A stretch of DNA of 64,000 nt from Azorhizobium sp943371865 (GTDB lineage: Bacteria; Pseudomonadota; Alphaproteobacteria; Rhizobiales; Xanthobacteraceae), in contig NZ_CALRWL010000027.1 of the NCBI RefSeq assembly GCF_943371865.1, forward strand, positions 1 through 64,000. Direction: 5' to 3'. The position numbers were made by a program, and so were the translations under genes. Under the pieces are notes generated by a model, which did no database searches, was not told the origin of the DNA, and saw nothing but the letters and a program-made list of their open reading frames with translations. Positions 25,482 to 35,100 of this stretch are shown in pieces. How positions within the stretch are numbered: position 1 is the stretch's first letter; each line of letters starts with the position of its first letter.

Positions 25482-26399
25482 TCAGTTCCTGTTTTCGGGC
25501 GCGGTCACGTCGCGCAGCCCATCGCCCACGAGGTTGATGGCCAGCACCAGCAGGACAAGCGCCACGGCGGGAATGGCGATCACCCACGGGCTGAAGAACA
25601 TGTATTGCTTGCCCTCGGCGATCATCAGGCCCCAGGAGGGCAGCGGCGGCTGCACGCCAAGGCCCAGGAACGACAAGGCGGCTTCCAGCAGGATGGCGTG
25701 GGCCATTTCCAGCGTCGCCACCACGATCAGCGGATTGAGGATGTTGGGCAGCACCTCGGTGAGGATCAGGCGCGGGGTCGAGCAGCCGATGGCCTTGGCG
25801 GCGGCGATATAGTCGCTGCCGGCGATCTGCTGGGTGGCCGAGCGGGTGACGACCGCGAAGCGGTCCCACAGCAGCAGGCCAAGCACGATGATGACGCCCT
25901 GGAGCGAGGAGCCCACCAGGGCCGCGGAGGCCAGCGCCACCAGCACCACCGGCAGTGCCAGGCGGGTGGTGACGATGTAGCTGAGCACCGCATCCACCCG
26001 GCCGCCGAAATAGCCGGCGCAGACGCCGAGCAGGGTGCCGATGGTGCCGGAGATCAGCACGGTGACGGCGCCGATCAGTAGCGAGATGCGCGCGCCGTAG
26101 AGCAGGCGGCTGAGATAGTCGCGCCCGAGCTTGTCGGTGCCGAGCAGGAAGTCCCAGTTGCCCTTGGCGTTCCAGATCGGCGGGATCATGCGGCGGGAAA
26201 GATCCTGGGCATAAGGATCGTGCGGCGCCACCAAAGGGGCGGCGAGCGCCAGGCCGACGATGACCAGCAGGATGACGCTGCCCGTCACCAGTCCGCCGTG
26301 GCGCAGGCCGCGGCGCAGCAGAGCCATGGCCGGAGAACGCCGCAGCGGTGCGCTGTCGAAGGCCGCGCCCGTGGCGGCGGAAGGAGCGATGTCGGTCAT
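25482..26399 (-). CDS. peptide ABC transporter permease (DppC type)
   Basis: Inner-membrane permease of 305 residues. It has the DppC-style N-terminal helix followed by a periplasmic loop (APHDPYAQDLSRRMIPP, LLGTDKLGRDYLSRLLYGARISL), about six helices in all, and the cytoplasmic EAA loop (AAKAIGCSTPRLILTEVLPNILNPLIV) that docks onto the ATPases. It overlaps the DppB-type gene by four bases. Confidence 0.88.
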   Translation of the reverse strand: MTDIAPSAATGAAFDSAPLRRSPAMALLRRGLRHGGLVTGSVILLVIVGLALAAPLVAPHDPYAQDLSRRMIPPIWNAKGNWDFLLGTDKLGRDYLSRLLYGARISLLIGAVTVLISGTIGTLLGVCAGYFGGRVDAVLSYIVTTRLALPVVLVALASAALVGSSLQGVIIVLGLLLWDRFAVVTRSATQQIAGSDYIAAAKAIGCSTPRLILTEVLPNILNPLIVVATLEMAHAILLEAALSFLGLGVQPPLPSWGLMIAEGKQYMFFSPWVIAIPAVALVLLVLAINLVGDGLRDVTAPENRN

Positions 26400-27313
26400 G
26401 CCACGCGCATCCGGGGATCGAGAAGGGCGTTGATGATGTCCGCCAGGAAGGTGAGGGTGATGTAGATGGCCGCCAGGATCAGAACCACCGCCTGCACGAC
26501 GGGGAAGTCCTTGCGGGCGATGGCCTCCCAGGCCAGATGCCCGATCCCGTGCATGGAGAACACCGCCTCCACCACGATGGAGCCGCCGAGCATGAAGCCG
26601 AACTGCACCGCCGCCAGCGCCACCACCGGGATGATGGCGTTGCGCAAGGCGTGCTTCAGGACCACCACCGCCGGCGATAGTCCTTTGGCCCGCGCGGTGC
26701 GGATATAGTCCGCCGACAGCACTTCCAGCATGCCATTGCGGGACAGCCGCATGACCGCCGGGACGGCGTACCAGCCCAGCGCCACCGAGGGCAGGATGTA
26801 GCCTTGCCAGCTTGCGGTGCCCGACACCGGCAGCCAGCGCAGGTTCACGGCGAACACGATGATCAGCCCGAGCCCGAGGCAGAAGGTGGGAATGGCCTGC
26901 CCCAGCACGCAGAAGGTCAATGCCAGGCGATCGATGAGGGTGCCGCGAAACACCGCCGCCAGGATGCCGAGCGGCACCGCGATCACCAGCGAGATCACCA
27001 GCGAGATGGCGCCCAGCGTCAGCGTCACCGGCATGCGGGAGGCGATCAGCGAGACCACGCTATCGCGGAAATAGAACGAGTTGCCGAAATCCAGATGCAG
27101 GGCGCGCCAGAGCCAGTCCAGATATTGCACCGTCATGGGCCGGTCGAGCCCATATTGGTGCCGCAGCTCCGCCACCTGGGCCGGCGAAGCCTCAGGACCT
27201 GCAATGGCGGTGGCGAGATCACCGGAAAGGTGCAGCAGCGCGAAGGCGATGACCGAGACGGTGATCGCCACGCAAAAGGCGACGACCAGTCGTCGGAGGG
27301 TAAAGGCAAGCAT
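26396..27313 (-). CDS. peptide ABC transporter permease (DppB type)
   Basis: Inner-membrane permease of about 305 residues, partner of the DppC-type protein. LRRLVVAFCVAITVSVIAFALLHL is the first helix; YGLDRPMTVQYLDWLWRALHLDFGNSFYF is the standard DppB periplasmic segment and RTARAKGLSPAVVVLKHALRNAIIPVVAL the EAA loop. I take MLAFTLRR at 27313; the frame is open to 27343. Confidence 0.87.
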   Translation of the reverse strand: MLAFTLRRLVVAFCVAITVSVIAFALLHLSGDLATAIAGPEASPAQVAELRHQYGLDRPMTVQYLDWLWRALHLDFGNSFYFRDSVVSLIASRMPVTLTLGAISLVISLVIAVPLGILAAVFRGTLIDRLALTFCVLGQAIPTFCLGLGLIIVFAVNLRWLPVSGTASWQGYILPSVALGWYAVPAVMRLSRNGMLEVLSADYIRTARAKGLSPAVVVLKHALRNAIIPVVALAAVQFGFMLGGSIVVEAVFSMHGIGHLAWEAIARKDFPVVQAVVLILAAIYITLTFLADIINALLDPRMRVA

Positions 27314-27471
27314 CTTCAGGCATCCTGCATGGCGTTTGGGCACGCGTCGGAGCCGGACGACGGACTCCGAGAGGAAGGCGGCCGCGGCGCCTGGAAATAC
27401 GCCGTGGCCGGAAGATGTGGGGGGCCGCAGTGGCCGTCAGTGGCGGCGTCAAGTCGACGCCGCGCCTGACC

Positions 27472-29001
27472 CTATTTCCACTTGGCCTGGAAAAAGCGCG
27501 GCAACTCATCCGGCTGAGCGGTGAAGCTGAGGTCGCTGGTAAAGGCATAGTTGCTGGAATAGGAGAACAGCGGCACCAGATAGGTGCGCTCGGCGATCAG
27601 CTTGAGCGCCTCGGCATAGGTCTTCAGCCGGGTTTCCGTCTCCACTGTGGTGTCGGCGGTCTTCAGCAGCTTGGTGATCTCCTCGTCGCGGGCGAGATCG
27701 TCCTCGTCGCCCTTGAACCAGGCGCCGGTGAAGGCGGAGGCGTCGGCGACGGAGAAGGAGCCCCAGGTCTGGTAGTAGATCGGGACCTTGCCGGCGCGGG
27801 ACAGTTCGCGCAGCGCCGCATATTTCATGAAGTTGAGGTTGGCCTTGATGCCCACGGCGCGCAGATAGCCCACCACCGCCTCGGCATATTCGCGCTCGCG
27901 ATAGGCATAGAGATCGATGGTGAAGCCGTCGGCAAAGCCCGCCTCCGCCAGCAATTTCTTGGCCTTGGCCGGGTCGTAGTCATAGCGCGGCACGCCCTTG
28001 TCGGTGCAGCCGAACTGGTCGATGAAGCAGGCCGAATTCATGATGCGGGCGCCACCGCGCACCAGGTTGTCCAGCATCGCCTTGCGATCGATGGCATAGG
28101 CGATGGCCTGGCGTACGCGCACGTCCTTCAGCGGCGCGGCGCCGGGCGACTGGCCACGGGCGTCGAGCTGGAGGAAGCCGACGCGCATGGTTTCGGCCGC
28201 CAGAACCTTCAAATTCGGCACACTCTCCAATTGCTTGGCCTGATCGGCCTGCACGCGCCAGATCCAGTCCACGCCGCCGGTCATCAGCTCGGCGAGTTGG
28301 GTTTCCTGGTCCGGAATGACCCGGAACTCCAATTTGCCGATGGCGGGTGTGCCCAGCGGGCTGCCCTTCCAGTAATTGGCATTCTTCTCCATCTTGACGC
28401 CCTTGCCGGGCACCACTGCCGTCACCTTGTAGGGGCCGGAGCCGATGGGCGCCTTGGCAAATCCGTCCAGCCCGACCTTCTCGAAATAGGTCTTGGGATA
28501 GATGACGACCGGGCCGGAGAGATATTCGATGGCCGCCGGGAAGGGACCGACCAAGTGAATGCGGACCTTGTCGTCGCCGATCTTCTCGGCACTCTTGATC
28601 CAGTTCACATTCTGCTTGGTGACGACCTTGGAGGCCGGGTTCACCGCATAATTAAGCGTGAAGACAACGTCATCCGCCGTCAGCGGATCGCCATTGTGGA
28701 AGGTGACGCCCTTGCGGATGGTCAGGTCCAGAGTCTGGGGATCCACCCAGGTCCAGTCGGTGGCCAGTTGCGGCTGGTATTTGCCGGTGGCGAGGTCGTG
28801 ATAGATCAAATTGTCGAACACGTGCCGGGCAATGATGACGCCCTCGCGCACGTTGTTGTGGTACGGGCTCACATTCTCCGGCTCGGTGTCGGAGGCATAG
28901 GTGAGGGTGTCGTGCGCCTTGTCGGCATAGGCGGTTGCCGGGGCCGCGGCGAGCAGAGCGGCCGTCAGCATTCTGGAGAAATGGGATCGATAGTTAGCCA
29001 T
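27472..29001 (-). CDS. periplasmic peptide-binding protein (SBP family 5, DppA type)
   Basis: A 509-residue solute-binding protein and first gene of the importer operon. It has a Sec signal peptide ending ATAYA, then LTYASDTEPENVSPYHNN, TWVDPQTLDLTIRKGVTFHNGDPLTADDVVFTLNYA and DVRVRQAIAYAIDRKAMLD, all typical of the DppA/NikA family. There is no lipobox. Co-localisation with an M20 peptidase favours a short peptide ligand, but family members also carry nickel, glutathione or opines. A 158-base gap with a short hairpin-prone segment separates it from the permease genes. Confidence 0.87.
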   Translation of the reverse strand: MANYRSHFSRMLTAALLAAAPATAYADKAHDTLTYASDTEPENVSPYHNNVREGVIIARHVFDNLIYHDLATGKYQPQLATDWTWVDPQTLDLTIRKGVTFHNGDPLTADDVVFTLNYAVNPASKVVTKQNVNWIKSAEKIGDDKVRIHLVGPFPAAIEYLSGPVVIYPKTYFEKVGLDGFAKAPIGSGPYKVTAVVPGKGVKMEKNANYWKGSPLGTPAIGKLEFRVIPDQETQLAELMTGGVDWIWRVQADQAKQLESVPNLKVLAAETMRVGFLQLDARGQSPGAAPLKDVRVRQAIAYAIDRKAMLDNLVRGGARIMNSACFIDQFGCTDKGVPRYDYDPAKAKKLLAEAGFADGFTIDLYAYREREYAEAVVGYLRAVGIKANLNFMKYAALRELSRAGKVPIYYQTWGSFSVADASAFTGAWFKGDEDDLARDEEITKLLKTADTTVETETRLKTYAEALKLIAERTYLVPLFSYSSNYAFTSDLSFTAQPDELPRFFQAKWK

Positions 29002-29084
29002 GTTCTCTCTCTGGTTTTTATTTGAGTTGGTGTCGTTCGCCCAACTTCTAGTCGTGACAGCTTATTGAGCTTTTCCCGTATCGC

Positions 29085-29123
29085 AATTAGAATAATTCGT
29101 CAGTTTCGTTGCCGTTTCGGCAA
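29085..29123. promoter_or_regulatory. LysR-type operator candidates upstream of the peptide operon
   Basis: Two perfect inverted repeats lie in the 151-base divergent gap: AATTA-GAA-TAATT (29085-29097) and TTGCCG-TTT-CGGCAA (29109-29123), about 25 bases centre to centre. The first has the ATTA/TAAT character of LysR T-N11-A sites. Position between the importer and the divergent LysR gene supports a shared operator region. Confidence 0.5.
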
Positions 29124-29152
29124 TCAGCGGCGGCGATCGGGAGGGCCAAGAG

Positions 29153-30118
29153 GTGCATGATGCGGCGCTGCGCTACTTTCTGGAAGTGGTCCGCAGTGGC
29201 TCCATCGCTGAAGCCTCGGTGCGCCTGAATGTGGCGGCGTCCGCCATCAGTCGTCAAATCAGCAAGCTGGAGCAAGAGCTTGGCTCGCCGCTGTTCGAGC
29301 GCCGCTCGCGCCGGATGGTGCCGAGCGCGGCCGGCGAACTGCTGGCCCAGCATGCCCGGCGCACGTTGCTGGGGGAGGAGCAGGTCATCAATGAGGTGCG
29401 CCGGCTGAGGGGGCTGGAGCGAGGGCTGGTGCGGGTCGGCTGCACCGAAGGCTTTGCCACCGATTTCATGCCGCGGGCCATCAGCAGCTTCCGCCAGACC
29501 TATCCCGGCATTGCCTTCGAGATGCATGTAGATGCCCCGCGCGAGGTGACGCGCATGGTGCGGGACGGGGATGCGGATATCGGGCTTTCGTTCAGGTTTG
29601 GCCCGGACAAGAGCGTGCACGTGGAGTATGCGTCAAGTACACCCCTGGTCGCCATCATGGCGCCGGACCATCCTTTGGCCGACCGCTCTTTCGTGACGCT
29701 TGCGGATATTTCCGCTTATCCCATCGGCCTGGCCGCCAAGGAAACCACGGCGCGGCAGGTCTTCGATCTGGCCTGCGCGGCGGAAGGAATTGTGCTCGAG
29801 CCGGTGATGACCACCAATTATATGGCCGGTCTGTGGTGCTTCGCCGAAGCCGCCGGCGGCATCATCATGACCGGCCGGATCACCGCCCTGGTGCGCAGCT
29901 GGCGCTTCCAGGTCATGGCGGTGCCGGTCAAGACCTTGACCACCAACGAACGGCGCTATGAGATCCAGACCATGCTCGGGCGGACCTTGCCCGATGCCAT
30001 CCAGGCGTTCGTGCGCCACATCACCACCCAGCTCAAGCAGGTGGACCGCCATGGCATCCAGCCCCCGGTTCTGCGCCAGGTGCCCAGCCGGGCGGTCGCG
30101 GACGACGGGCCGGCCTGA
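29153..30118 (+). CDS. LysR-family transcriptional regulator
   Basis: 321 residues starting at GTG with GGGAGGGCCAAGAG upstream. The HTH (about 1-60) reads ALRYFLEVVRSGSIAEASVRLNVAASAISRQISKLEQELGSPLFERRSRRM; the rest is the periplasmic-binding-like co-inducer domain (LVRVGCTEGFATDFMPRAISSF, VDAPREVTRMVRDGDADIGLSF). It is divergent from the dipeptide ABC operon and probably regulates it; the ligand is unknown. Confidence 0.88.
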   Translation: MHDAALRYFLEVVRSGSIAEASVRLNVAASAISRQISKLEQELGSPLFERRSRRMVPSAAGELLAQHARRTLLGEEQVINEVRRLRGLERGLVRVGCTEGFATDFMPRAISSFRQTYPGIAFEMHVDAPREVTRMVRDGDADIGLSFRFGPDKSVHVEYASSTPLVAIMAPDHPLADRSFVTLADISAYPIGLAAKETTARQVFDLACAAEGIVLEPVMTTNYMAGLWCFAEAAGGIIMTGRITALVRSWRFQVMAVPVKTLTTNERRYEIQTMLGRTLPDAIQAFVRHITTQLKQVDRHGIQPPVLRQVPSRAVADDGPA

Positions 30119-30180
30119 GCGGACCGGCCGGCAGGTACAACCGCCGCGCGGCGCGCACGAGCGAGCGGACCCGCTCACAC

Positions 30181-30264
30181 TGTTGCATCACCGAACAGCA
30201 CGGATTCCGCCGCGTTCATAAGCCAGTTCCCCGGACTTCCCCTGTTGCTCCCGTGGATGCAACA
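30181..30264. repeat. 9-bp inverted repeat in convergent gap
   Basis: TGTTGCATC (30181-30189) and GATGCAACA (30256-30264) are exact reverse complements 66 bases apart, and a third GTTGCAT lies at about 30333. They sit between the convergent LysR and serA genes. The spacing is long for a terminator; meaning unclear. No gene is seen in the 248-base gap. Confidence 0.4.
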
Positions 30265-30366
30265 GCCTGTGCCATCGGCGGCGGTCTGCGCGGGGAGTTC
30301 CACGACCGGCCTCCGCTTTCTGCAATCAAGAGTTGCATAAAACGGAGGCGTTCAAATCGTCGACAA

Positions 30367-31692
30367 TCAGATCTTGTATTCGTACAGCAGCCGGGCGCGG
30401 ATGGTGCCCTCCAGCGCCCGGATGTCGGCCAGCACCGCCTGGGTGTCGGCCGCCGAGGCATCGGCATCGAGCACCACATAGCCGACGTCGGCATAGGTCT
30501 CATAATATTGCGCGGCGATGTTGACCGAATGGCGGGCGAGCACCTCGTTGAGGCGCCCGAGCATGCCGGGCAGGTTGCGCTGCACCTGGATGAAGCGGGT
30601 ACCCAGCGGGCGGGCGGGCAGCTGGACTTGGGGGAAGTTGACCGCGCCCATGGTGGAGCCGCTGTCGCTGTAATCCACCAGCTTGCGCGCCACCTCGGCG
30701 CCGATCCGCTCCTGGGCTTCCTCGGTGGAGCCGCCGATGTGCGGGGTCAGGATGACATTGTCCAGGCCCTGCAAGGGCGAGACGAAGCGCTCGGCGTTGG
30801 AGCCGGGCTCGACCGGGAACACATCCACCGCGGCGCCGCGCAGCTTGCCGGCGCGCAGGGCGTCGGCCAGCGCCTCCAGATCCACCACCGTGCCGCGGCT
30901 GTTGTTGATGAAATAGGCGCCCGGCTTCATGGCGGCGAATTCGTCGCGGCCGATCATGCCGGCGGTGGCCGAGGTCTCGGGCACGTGCAGGGACACCACG
31001 TCGCTCTGGGCCAGCAGGTCGTGCAAGCTTGAGACCGATTCCGTATTGCCGTGGCGCAGCTTGTCGGTGTGGTCGTAGAACACCACCTTCATGCCCATGG
31101 CCTCGGCCAGGTTCGACAGCTGCGAGCCGATATTGCCATAGCCGACGATGCCGAGGGTCTTGCCGCGCACCTCATGGCTGTCGTTGGCGGACTTGTCCCA
31201 GCGGCCTTCGTGCGCCGCATGGGAGCGGGCGGGGATGCGCCGCAGCAGCATCACGATCTCGCCGATCACCAGTTCCGCCACGCTGCGGGTGTTGGAGAAC
31301 GGGGCGTTGAACACGGGGATGCCGTACTGGCGGACCGCGTCGATATCCACCTGATTGGTGCCGACGCTGAAGCAGCCGATGGCGATCAGCCGGTCGGCAT
31401 GTTCCAGCACCTCGGCGGTGATCTGGGTGCGCGAGCGGATGCCGAGGATGTGGACGCCCTTGATGGCTTCCTTCAGCGCATCGCCATCCAGCGCCTTGGG
31501 CAGGCGGGTGACGTTGGTGTAGCCCGCGGCCGTCACGATCTCCACCGCACTGTCGTTGATGCCTTCGAGAAGCAGCACCTTGATCTTGTCTTTGGCCAGC
31601 GAGAGCTGCGGCGAATGGGAATGGCTATCGAGCACGAGCGCGGCGTCCTTCAGCGATAAATGATCCGGCGGCCGAACCGGGGCTGGTGGCAC
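30367..31692 (-). CDS. serA: D-3-phosphoglycerate dehydrogenase
   Basis: First enzyme of serine synthesis, oxidising 3-phosphoglycerate with NAD. 441 residues with a 2-hydroxyacid dehydrogenase core: GYGNIGSQLSNLAEAMGMKV (Rossmann loop), catalytic Arg in NNSRGTVVD, Glu in DVFPVEP and His in LTPHIGGST, and a C-terminal ACT domain (about 365-441) that in E. coli SerA binds serine for feedback inhibition. Length matches the ~410-residue E. coli-type enzyme plus about 30 N-terminal residues; the GTG at 31692 starts that extra segment, and a GTG at 31635 is an alternative. Confidence 0.9.
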   Translation of the reverse strand: MPPAPVRPPDHLSLKDAALVLDSHSHSPQLSLAKDKIKVLLLEGINDSAVEIVTAAGYTNVTRLPKALDGDALKEAIKGVHILGIRSRTQITAEVLEHADRLIAIGCFSVGTNQVDIDAVRQYGIPVFNAPFSNTRSVAELVIGEIVMLLRRIPARSHAAHEGRWDKSANDSHEVRGKTLGIVGYGNIGSQLSNLAEAMGMKVVFYDHTDKLRHGNTESVSSLHDLLAQSDVVSLHVPETSATAGMIGRDEFAAMKPGAYFINNSRGTVVDLEALADALRAGKLRGAAVDVFPVEPGSNAERFVSPLQGLDNVILTPHIGGSTEEAQERIGAEVARKLVDYSDSGSTMGAVNFPQVQLPARPLGTRFIQVQRNLPGMLGRLNEVLARHSVNIAAQYYETYADVGYVVLDADASAADTQAVLADIRALEGTIRARLLYEYKI

Positions 31693-32130
31693 GGTTCGGC
31701 TTCACACGGCTGATCCTGTGCCCATGGAAAGGGGGCCATCCTCGGGCGGGCGAGAACTTACCGCTTTTGCCGCCCGCGTCTAGGCTCGGGACGCCGTGCG
31801 GGGCGCCGGATGGCGCAGGGCAGCCATGCCGCGGGCCGGGAAGTCCGCAGACACAGGGGCTGGGGCGGATCGTGACAAAACACCTCGTCCGCAAGCCGGG
31901 GGCTGCGATCCGCAACGTCAGCCCGTTCCCCTGTCGCCAGCCGGCCGGTGGAGTGGCGCTCATGGGGCGGCGCGACGCCGGCTCAGGATCTTGGTGAGAT
32001 CTCCGCAGCCCATCGCGGCGCGGCATATGGCTCGACGTCCCCTTGCCAGCCAGCGGATTTCCTGCCTCAATTCGGCAGATACCTCCCCTCTGCCGCCTCA
32101 TTCCCTTCCGCCAGCATCAGGAACGCCCCG
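31693..32130. other. 438-base divergent gap between serA and the NRPS gene
   Basis: High-GC spacer carrying the start regions of serA (minus) and the NRPS gene (plus). The frame of the NRPS is open back to 31948, but those residues look noncoding. I found no gene, riboswitch or clear operator in it. Confidence 0.4.
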
Positions 32131-35100
32131 ATGGACGTCGCTACGGCCGCTATTCCGCTTGCCGTCGTCACCCAGCGCATCTGGCTGGAATGCAAGCGGT
32201 CCCCGGACAGCTCGGCCTATTTCGTGCCGTTCGTGTACCGGCTGAACCCCGGCGTCGATCTGGACCGGCTGGAGCAGGCGCTGCGGGAGACGGTGCAGGC
32301 CCATCCCGCTCTGCGCTCGGTGATCCGCGAAGTGGACGGCATGCCGTACCAGGTGGTGCTGGAGACGCCGGCGCAGGTGCTGGAGGTTTCAGACAGCTGG
32401 GAATGGGCGATCACCCGGCCGTTCGATACCGAGAACGGGCCGCTGTTCCGCTTCGTGCTGTGCGGCGACATCTTCGTCATCAACGGCAGCCACATGGTGC
32501 TGGATGGCGGCTCGATCACCCTGCTGCTGGAGGAAGTCGGCGCGCGCTATAACGGCCAGTCGGTGCCCGAGCCGGGGCCAGGCCCCGCCGCCTGGGGCGC
32601 GCATGAGCGGGACTATCTGGACAGTGCCGACCATGAGGCGGACCGGGCCTATTGGGCGCAGGCCCTGGCGCAGTCCGATTTCCACACCGGGCTGCCGACC
32701 CGGCGGGTGAGCTATCAGGGCGAGCGCGACGGCAATCTCTACTTCTCCCTGCGCCTGCCGGACATGAAGGTCAGTCCCTTCGTCACCACGCTGGCCCTGA
32801 TCCAGGCGCTGATCCATCGCTATACCGAGCAGGAGATGGTGGCGGTGCTCTACCCCACCGACCTGCGTGGCGCGGACTTTGCCCGCTCCATGGGCTCGTT
32901 CGTCAATTCGCTGATCGCCACCGCCAGCTTCACGCCGCACCTCACCTTTGCGCAACTGGTGCAGCAGGTGCAGGAGCAGCGGCGGGCGACCCGCGCGCAT
33001 GACCGCCTGTCGTTCCAGGAGGTGATCGCCGGCCTGCGCAAGGCGCGTCCGTCGGACGCCATCCAATTGCCCAACGTCTCGGTGTCCTGGGCCAAGCCGC
33101 TGTGGCCGTTCGCTCTGGGCACGCCGCTGCCGCTGGAGAGCGTGGACTGCCAGACCGACCTCCTGTTCCTGGCCTTCGCCGAGGGCGACCGGCTGGATGT
33201 GCGGCTGCACTACAGCGCCAAGCAATTCACCCGCGCCTTCATCGAAGAACTGGCGGCGCATCTTGCGCTTTTGGCCGAGCAGGTGGTGGCGCACCCGGAC
33301 ACGCCGCTGTCGAAGCTGATGCTCGCCAGCCCGGCGGAGGTGCAGCGCATCGAAACCGAATGGACCTTGCCGCCGGCCCCGCGTACCGATCTGCAATTGC
33401 TGCATGACGCCTTCTCCGACTGGGCCGAGCGCCAGCCGGATGCGCCGGCCCTGCTGATGCGCGAGCGCGTGCTCAGCTATGGCGAGATGGAGCGCCTCAC
33501 CAACCGCATCGCCCACCGGCTGCGGCGGGACGGCATCAAGCCCAACATGCTGGTGGGCGTGATGATGGAGAAGGGGTGGGAACAGGCGGTGGCCTGCATG
33601 GCCATCCTGAAAGCCGGCGGCGGCTATCTGCCCATCAATGCCGCCTGGCCCACCGACCGCATGGACAGCGTGATCGAGCAGGGCGAGGTCACCATCGTCC
33701 TGAGCCAGCAGCGCGTGATGGATCGGCTCGGCCGTCCCGGTCTTGCCGTGGACGACCCCGCGGTGTGGGCAGACGAGCCGGACACGCGGCTCGCTTCGGT
33801 CAATGACATCAAGGACATCTGCTATGTGCTGTTCACCTCCGGCTCCACCGGCAAGCCGAAGGGCGTGACGCTGACCCATTTCAGCGTCATGAACACATTG
33901 CGCAATGCCAATGCGGAGCATGGCGTCGGCCCCGGCGACAAATCGATCCAATTGTCCGATTTCGCCTTCGATCTCTCGGTCTATGACATCTTCGGCATGC
34001 TGGTGGCCGGGGCCGGCGTGGTGGTGCCGGACGAGGACCGCCATCTGGAGCCGCTGCACTGGGTGGAACTGGTGCGCCAGCATTCGGCCACCATGTGGAC
34101 CAGCGTGCCCATGTATGTGGACATGTGGGTGCAGTCCGGCGAGGCGCTGCCCAGCATGCGGGTGTTCATGATGGGGGGCGACAAGATCCCCACCGATCTG
34201 CCGGAGCGCATGCGCCCGCTCAGCCCCCATGCGGTGATCTGGAGCGTGGGCGGGCCGACCGAGACCTCCATCATCTCCAACTGGTATCGCATCGGCGCGG
34301 TGGACCCGATCTGGACCACCATCCCCTATGGCCGGGCCATGCCGAACCAGAAGATGTTCGTGCTGGATTCCGGCCTCAATCATTGCCCGCCCTTCATGCC
34401 GGGTCGGATCTTCATGGGCGGGGTGTGCCTGGCGCGCGGCTATTGGAAGGATCAGGAAAAGACCGACGCCGCCTTCATCACCTATCCCGCCACCGGCGAG
34501 CGGATCTATTACACCGGCGATCTCGGTCGCTGGCTGCCGGACGGGCAGGTGGAGTTCCTGGGCCGGGCGGATTTCCAGGTGAAGGTGAACGGGTTCCGCG
34601 TCGAGCTGGGCGAGATCGAGGGGGCGATCCAGTCGCTTCCGGGCGTCAGGGCCGCGCTGGTGGACGGGCAGGACCAGCCCAACAACAAGGGCAAGTTCCT
34701 GGTGGCCTATGTGGTCAGCGATGCCCCGCTGGATGCGGCGCAGATGCGGGCCGCCCTGCAGGATCTGCTGCCTTATTACATGATCCCGCGGGTGTTCGTG
34801 CCGCTGGAGCAGATCCCGCTCTCCGCCAATGGCAAGGTGGACCGCAAGGCGCTGCCCCGGCCGGACGTGGCGCAGATGCCCGGCGCTCTGCCCTATACCG
34901 CGCCACGCACCGAAACCGAGACGGCGCTGGTGGACATCTGGCAGGCGGTGCTGAAGCACGAGCCCATCGGCATTCACGACAATTTCTACGCCCTGGGCGG
35001 GGACTCGCTGCTCTCGGTGCAACTGGGCATCAAGGCGCGCGAAGCCGGCCTGCCGTTCGACCCCACGGCGCTTCAGCGCACGCCCACCATCGCCGAATTG

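Noticed and set aside
31693..32130. Riboswitch or leader RNA between serA and the NRPS gene
   Set aside because: No conserved core of a known riboswitch class could be recognised by eye.
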